64,000 nt of DNA from Streptomyces sp. NBC_00433 (GTDB lineage: Bacteria; Actinomycetota; Actinomycetes; Streptomycetales; Streptomycetaceae). Positions within the stretch are counted from its first letter, which is position 1. Every line of letters starts with the position of its first letter. The stretch spans positions 8,799,501 through 8,863,500 of the forward strand of contig CP107926.1 of the NCBI GenBank assembly GCA_036015235.1, in the 5' to 3' direction. Below, piece by piece: positions 61,242 to 64,000 of this stretch. Below the pieces are notes generated by a model. It worked only from the letters and a program-made list of their open reading frames with translations. It did no database searches and had not been told where the DNA came from. The translations under genes were made by a program, and so were the position numbers.

Positions 61242-61484
61242 ATGACCGACGAGACGACCGAAATACCCGCCGAAGAACACCTGCTCCTCAGTGCCGACAC
61301 CAACGGCGATGGAAGACCCGACGTCTGGATGAGCGACACCACCGGCGACGGCAAGGCCGACCTGTACCAGTTCGACACCACCGGAGACGGCACCGTGGAC
61401 GTCACCATCGTCGAGGACACCAGTCACGGCGAAGCCGAGCGCACCGTCATAGAGGGCGACGGAGGCCACCCCCTCCCGGCTTGA
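61242..61484 (+). CDS. Small calcium-loop repeat protein, 80 aa
   Basis: This 80-residue acidic protein contains three consecutive loops of the D-x-(N/T)-GDG-x-x-D type: DTNGDGRPD, DTTGDGKAD and DTTGDGTVD, spaced 13-14 residues apart. They resemble EF-hand/dockerin or thrombospondin-3-like calcium-binding loops. No signal peptide is visible, so a cytosolic calcium buffer or sensor role is possible. The ribosome site (AGGGGC) is weak and 12 bases from ATG 61242. The gene stands alone between the P450 and decayed DNA. Confidence 0.65.
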   Translation: MTDETTEIPAEEHLLLSADTNGDGRPDVWMSDTTGDGKADLYQFDTTGDGTVDVTIVEDTSHGEAERTVIEGDGGHPLPA

Positions 61485-62330
61485 CCGCCCCTGCCCGCCT
61501 CCCCCTCTTCCGGTTGCCGGGGCAGAGTGCGGCTCGTGAACTCGGCACAGGGTCACGCTGTCGGTGCCGCCGTGAGGTTGCTCCGCCTTTGACGGAGCAA
61601 CAGGCGGTGCATCCCCAGGATGCGGGCACGGTCCGGCCGATCGCTGCGAGGCCGAAGGCCTGGCGCAGCAGGGGGGCTTCCGGCCGCACCGTCCCCCGCA
61701 AGGCGTAGCGGACCTCCGCGAGCACCCGCCGGCTGTGCTGGGTCCACTGGGACATCCGCCCCAGGCAGGCCCGCAGCGCCTGCAGCACCGCGCAGTCGGT
61801 CCCCGCCGTCGCGCACGCCGCGGCCCGTATCCCGCTCGATCCGCTTCCGCGTGGGAGGACCACAACGCGTCGCTGTCCGGGTTCGGGTTCAGCGCCACCG
61901 GCGCGAGGATCATCCGCTCGCCGAGGTCGGAGGCGCTGCCCGGGGTGACGGGCATGGCGACCAGGGCGGGACCGGCGTCGAAGCCGCGGTGGCCGCGCAC
62001 AGGTCCAGGGGACGGCCGTCACCGGCGACACCGAACACCGACCGACCGTGCCCGACAACGGTGATGATCTGGACCCGTACGCCGTCGGAGCGGCCCGGAC
62101 CCGCGCGGCGCGGCAACCATTCGCAAGAGTGGGATACGGCGATCTGCTGTGGCGGCCGAGCGGTGTGTATGCGGCGTCGGATGGTGGATATTGTTGAGGG
62201 ATTCCAGCTGGTTCCCCTATGTCACGGAGTGAAACAGCCTCACCCCTGGAATACCTCAATGTCTGTCGTGTGGTGACCAAGCCGCTGCTGCTTTCTGGCC
62301 GGCATGCGGTTGAGCGGCTGCCGTAGGCGC
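61485..62330. other. 846-bp region with decayed coding sequence
   Basis: No intact gene is seen. On the minus strand, pieces with coding character switch frame: VQIITVVGHGRSVFGVAGDG (about 62040-62090), then GFDAGPALVAMPVTPGSASD and ERMILAPVALNPNPDSDALW (about 61860-61990), and ALRACLGRMSQWTQHSRRVL near 61740. They may be one frameshifted, decayed gene whose family I cannot name. Positions 62110-62290 are less GC-rich. Confidence 0.35.
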
Positions 62331-62367
62331 GGCCGGCTCTGTTCACGAGACGTGAACAGAGCCGGCC
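62331..62367. terminator. Perfect 17-bp hairpin with 3-base loop
   Basis: GGCCGGCTCTGTTCACG (62331-62347) is followed by AGA and then by its exact complement (62351-62367). The stem is longer and the loop tighter than any other in the window. It may be a bidirectional terminator or a structure associated with the adjacent transposase remnant. Confidence 0.55.
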
Positions 62368-62424
62368 CGCAACGCTTCCTCCATCTCGGACCGCGCCTGC
62401 TGCTCGGCAGCGCGGGAAGCGGCG

Positions 62425-62800
62425 ACTACGCCGCGGCTTCTTTGCCTGACGATGTCGAGCGTGAGGCGGCGGGGTCTGTCGCGGGCCCAGCCGGTGAGCG
62501 GGCCGGTGCAGCCGCCGTCTGCCCAGACCAGGCGGATCGTGCGGTGTGCGGCCCGCGGTCGTTCCAGGAGTGGCGCGGCGGCCGCCGGTGTTCGCCGCGG
62601 TGGCCGCGACGACCGGCAACAGGCCGAGGCGGTCCGTGACCATGCCGCTTGCGGCCCGGGACCTTCTTCCCGCCGTCGTAGCCCCGGGTGGCGGCCGGCA
62701 CCCGGGGATGCTGCCCTCGCGGACCGGGAGTCGATGATCCCGGCGGTCGGCTCGGCGGGCCCGTCGGCCGTCCATCAGCCGCTCCGCTGGATTCCTCACC
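62425..62800 (-). pseudogene. Degenerate IS5-family transposase
   Basis: Pieces of an IS5-type transposase occur in order on the minus strand but in different frames: EPTAGIIDSRSARAAS, then RGYDGGKKVPGRKRHGHG, VTDRLGLLPVVAATAANTGG and TIRLVWADGGCTGPLTGWAR. They correspond to the D-S-x-S-V, GYD-GKK-GRKRH, D-T-x-GLLL and L-V-WADGGY segments of intact members. At least two frameshifts and truncation at both ends make it inactive. It lies immediately left of the toxin-antitoxin operator. Confidence 0.75.
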
Positions 62801-62832
62801 CCTGATGGTACCTGTCAGGTACCATCAGGGGT
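62798..62832. promoter_or_regulatory. Perfect 35-bp palindrome at antitoxin start
   Basis: ACCCCTGATGGTACCTG (62798-62814) is followed by a single T and then by the exact complement of the arm (62816-62832), ending one base before the antitoxin ATG at 62833. Inside it GGTACC occurs twice. A ribbon-helix-helix antitoxin binding as two dimers would cover such a site, so this is the likely autorepression operator. No ribosome site fits, so the message may be leaderless. Confidence 0.75.
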
Positions 62833-63069
62833 ATGCCAGCTTTGAACATCACCTTCACCGACGAGGAGCTCGAGGCGGTGCGCGCCGCGGCCGCCGCCGA
62901 GGGCAAGAGCCTCAAGCAGTACCTCCACGACCTCGCGCTGCGCGAGCAGCAGCGGGCCCTCTTCGTCCGCTACGCCGCGCACTTCGGCGACCGGCACCGG
63001 CGGGAGTTCGACGAGGCCTTCCCCGACGAGGTCCCGCCGGCCGCCGCCCGCCGGAGCGAAGCTGCCTGA
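62833..63069 (+). CDS. Antitoxin (ribbon-helix-helix type)
   Basis: This 78-residue protein begins with a short beta strand and two helices, MPALNITFTDEELEAVRAAA then EGKSLKQYLHDLALREQQRA, the usual layout of small DNA-binding antitoxins of the ribbon-helix-helix type. Its acidic C-terminal tail would bind the toxin. The stop overlaps the toxin start by one base (TGATG). The perfect palindrome immediately upstream is the expected operator. Confidence 0.82.
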   Translation: MPALNITFTDEELEAVRAAAAAEGKSLKQYLHDLALREQQRALFVRYAAHFGDRHRREFDEAFPDEVPPAAARRSEAA

Positions 63070-63449
63070 TGCCGCCGGTGCTCCACATCGACGTGCCCTG
63101 GCTGCTGGACGTCCAGGAGCAGGCGCTGCCCGAGGACGTGACGGTGGCCGACTACTCCGCGCTGGTCGCGGCCGTCGCGCGCCACAAGACGAAGATCCCC
63201 CGGCATGACGCCTCCACCCCCGACCCGGCCTGGCGGGCAGCCGCGCTCCTGCACACCCTGGTACGCCTGGAGCCCCTGCCGTACCGCAACTCCCTGTACG
63301 CCTGCCAGGTCGCCGCCGCCTACATGCACGCCTCCGGCGAAGGCATCGACCCCCCCTACGGCGCCCTGGTGGACCTGGTCCGCGACATCCAGTCCCGAAA
63401 AGCCGACCTCTTCGCCGCCGCCGACCGCATCCGCACCTGGCGGATCTGA
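63069..63449 (+). CDS. Fic/Doc-like toxin
   Basis: This 126-residue protein matches the actinobacterial Fic-family toxin component: LHIDVPWLLDVQEQALPEDV and VADYSALVAAVARHKTKIPR at the start, then PLPYRNSLYACQVAAAYMHA and EGIDPPYGALVDLVRDI. Doc toxins modify translation factors through the motif HPF-x-x-GNKR. Here the aligned segment is EPLPYRNSLYA, which keeps the Asn but lacks the catalytic His, so the usual AMP-/phosphotransfer chemistry may be lost or changed. It is translationally coupled to the antitoxin. Confidence 0.8.
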   Translation: MPPVLHIDVPWLLDVQEQALPEDVTVADYSALVAAVARHKTKIPRHDASTPDPAWRAAALLHTLVRLEPLPYRNSLYACQVAAAYMHASGEGIDPPYGALVDLVRDIQSRKADLFAAADRIRTWRI

Positions 63450-63683
63450 CCCACCCACCGCCCGCTGGTAAATCTGCTAGCGATCACTGGGTGAGTAGCG
63501 CGCTGACTTGGGGATCCGGTGGACGTTCCAGGATTTTTGCTGTGATCTGGTGTGCCTCTGCGCCGGGGTTCTTGTGAAGCTTCGGAAGCCGGAGAGGCTC
63601 TGAGGCGCAAGTTCAGTGATCGTCTCGGAATGCAGTGATCGGCATGGGATTTTCTTGTACCTGCATAGTTGAGGTGGGTCAGT

Positions 63684-63743
63684 TGGGGCTGGTGCAGGGT
63701 CGGATGACACCTTGACCTGTCACCCGCCCCTGCACCAGCCCCA
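63684..63743. repeat. 16-bp inverted repeat at transposase remnant
   Basis: TGGGGCTGGTGCAGGG (63684-63699) and its exact complement (63728-63743) flank a 28-base loop. The right arm lies in the transposase coding sequence, the left arm just past the point where homology ends, which suggests a rearrangement at the deletion junction. Confidence 0.6.
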
Positions 63744-64000
63744 TGCTGTCGGGTGGGGTTGTCGCGGAGAGGCCCGGAAGCGGTGACCTGGTGATCACGG
63801 GTGGCTTGTTCCTGGTGGGGCAGGGAGGTGTAGCCGCCGTCGACCAGGTGCTCGGCGGGCAGCAGTCCGCGACGCGCGAGGCGGGTGTGGATGCCGGGCA
63901 GGACCTTGCTGTCGTGCGTGGTGGCTGCCGTGGTGGCCACGTCCGTGATCACGTTGGGGCTGTCGGGGGCACACGTCTCGGTCAGATGAGCCGAGAAGCC
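63715..64000 (-). pseudogene. IS1182-like transposase, partial
   Basis: Reading from the right edge of the window, the minus strand gives GFSAHLTETCAPDSPNVITD, VATTAATTHDSKVLPGIHTR and RRGLLPAEHLVDGGYTSLPH, then RAGAG-like QHGAGAGAG. This is the central part of an IS1182-type transposase, including the D-x-x-Y segment LVDGGYTS. The C-terminal third is missing after about 63740, replaced by unrelated lower-GC sequence. The N-terminal part runs off the window, so an intact 5' end outside cannot be excluded. The 230 bases between the toxin stop and this remnant (63450-63683) hold no gene that I can see. Confidence 0.75.

Noticed and set aside
1..64000. CRISPR array, tRNA or rRNA genes
   Set aside because: No regularly spaced repeats and no recognisable tRNA cloverleaf or rRNA segment were found when reading both strands; short or divergent cases could be missed by eye.

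Overview
The window looks like a Streptomyces-type actinomycete (Streptomyces or a close relative such as Kitasatospora). It has very high GC and strong third-position GC bias. Many GTG starts and ATGA/GTGA overlaps occur, one rare TTA (bldA-type) codon is present, and gene families typical of the group appear throughout. A tap-tpg telomere-replication pair (13524-16511) places the DNA on a linear replicon, either a chromosome arm or a linear plasmid. Decayed genes and insertion-sequence remnants, most of them towards the right end, fit such a location. All function calls come from reading motifs; no database search was run.

1-9892: the right-hand part of a type II (aromatic) polyketide cluster. 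It holds the 3' end of a chain-length factor, an ACP, an ActIII-like C9 ketoreductase and a two-domain aromatase/cyclase. These are followed by a second SDR, a DHA2 exporter, an acetyl-CoA-carboxylase-type carboxyltransferase, a membrane acyltransferase, a small SRPBCC protein and two proteins of unknown function. The KS-alpha gene should lie just left of the window.

9900-27400: mixed accessory DNA. It holds a proline iminopeptidase/MarR divergent pair, small secreted or membrane proteins, tap-tpg, and a STAS/anti-sigma kinase pair with antisense-overlapping coding. It also has two decayed genes, an HD-domain protein, a large STAND regulator with a TTA codon near its start, and an XRE regulator.

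27625-52003: a nonribosomal peptide cluster with an unusual precursor set, and the most interesting part of the window. One arm (minus strand) encodes a glutamate-synthase-like FMN protein, MbtH, a free-standing A-T protein and a C-A-T protein. The other arm encodes a 2-alkylmalate synthase (LeuA-like, without the regulatory domain), LeuC, a LeuD fused to a SnoaL-like domain, a branched-chain aminotransferase, an M20 carbamoyl-amino-acid hydrolase, a C-A-T-TE NRPS and a methyltransferase, mostly translationally coupled. An Fe(II)/2-oxoglutarate oxygenase sits between, and an AsnRS-like ligase without an anticodon domain and a LuxR regulator lie upstream. There is no LeuB-type dehydrogenase in the window. 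LeuACD without LeuB, plus an amide-forming ligase, an oxygenase and a ureidase-like hydrolase, suggests (as inference only) that a 3-alkylmalate is turned into an alpha-hydroxy-beta-amino acid of the bestatin/amastatin type rather than into a chain-extended alpha-amino acid. An ArsR regulator with two matching operator sites and an MFS exporter close the region.

52004-64000: housekeeping-like and decayed accessory genes. These are a mycothiol-dependent maleylpyruvate-isomerase-family protein, a secreted protein, an alpha/beta hydrolase-TetR pair with a clear promoter/operator, a WYL regulator facing a VOC protein across a palindrome, a P450 and a small calcium-loop protein. They are followed by IS5-like and IS1182-like transposase remnants and a Fic-type toxin-antitoxin pair whose start codon is preceded by a perfect 35-bp palindrome.
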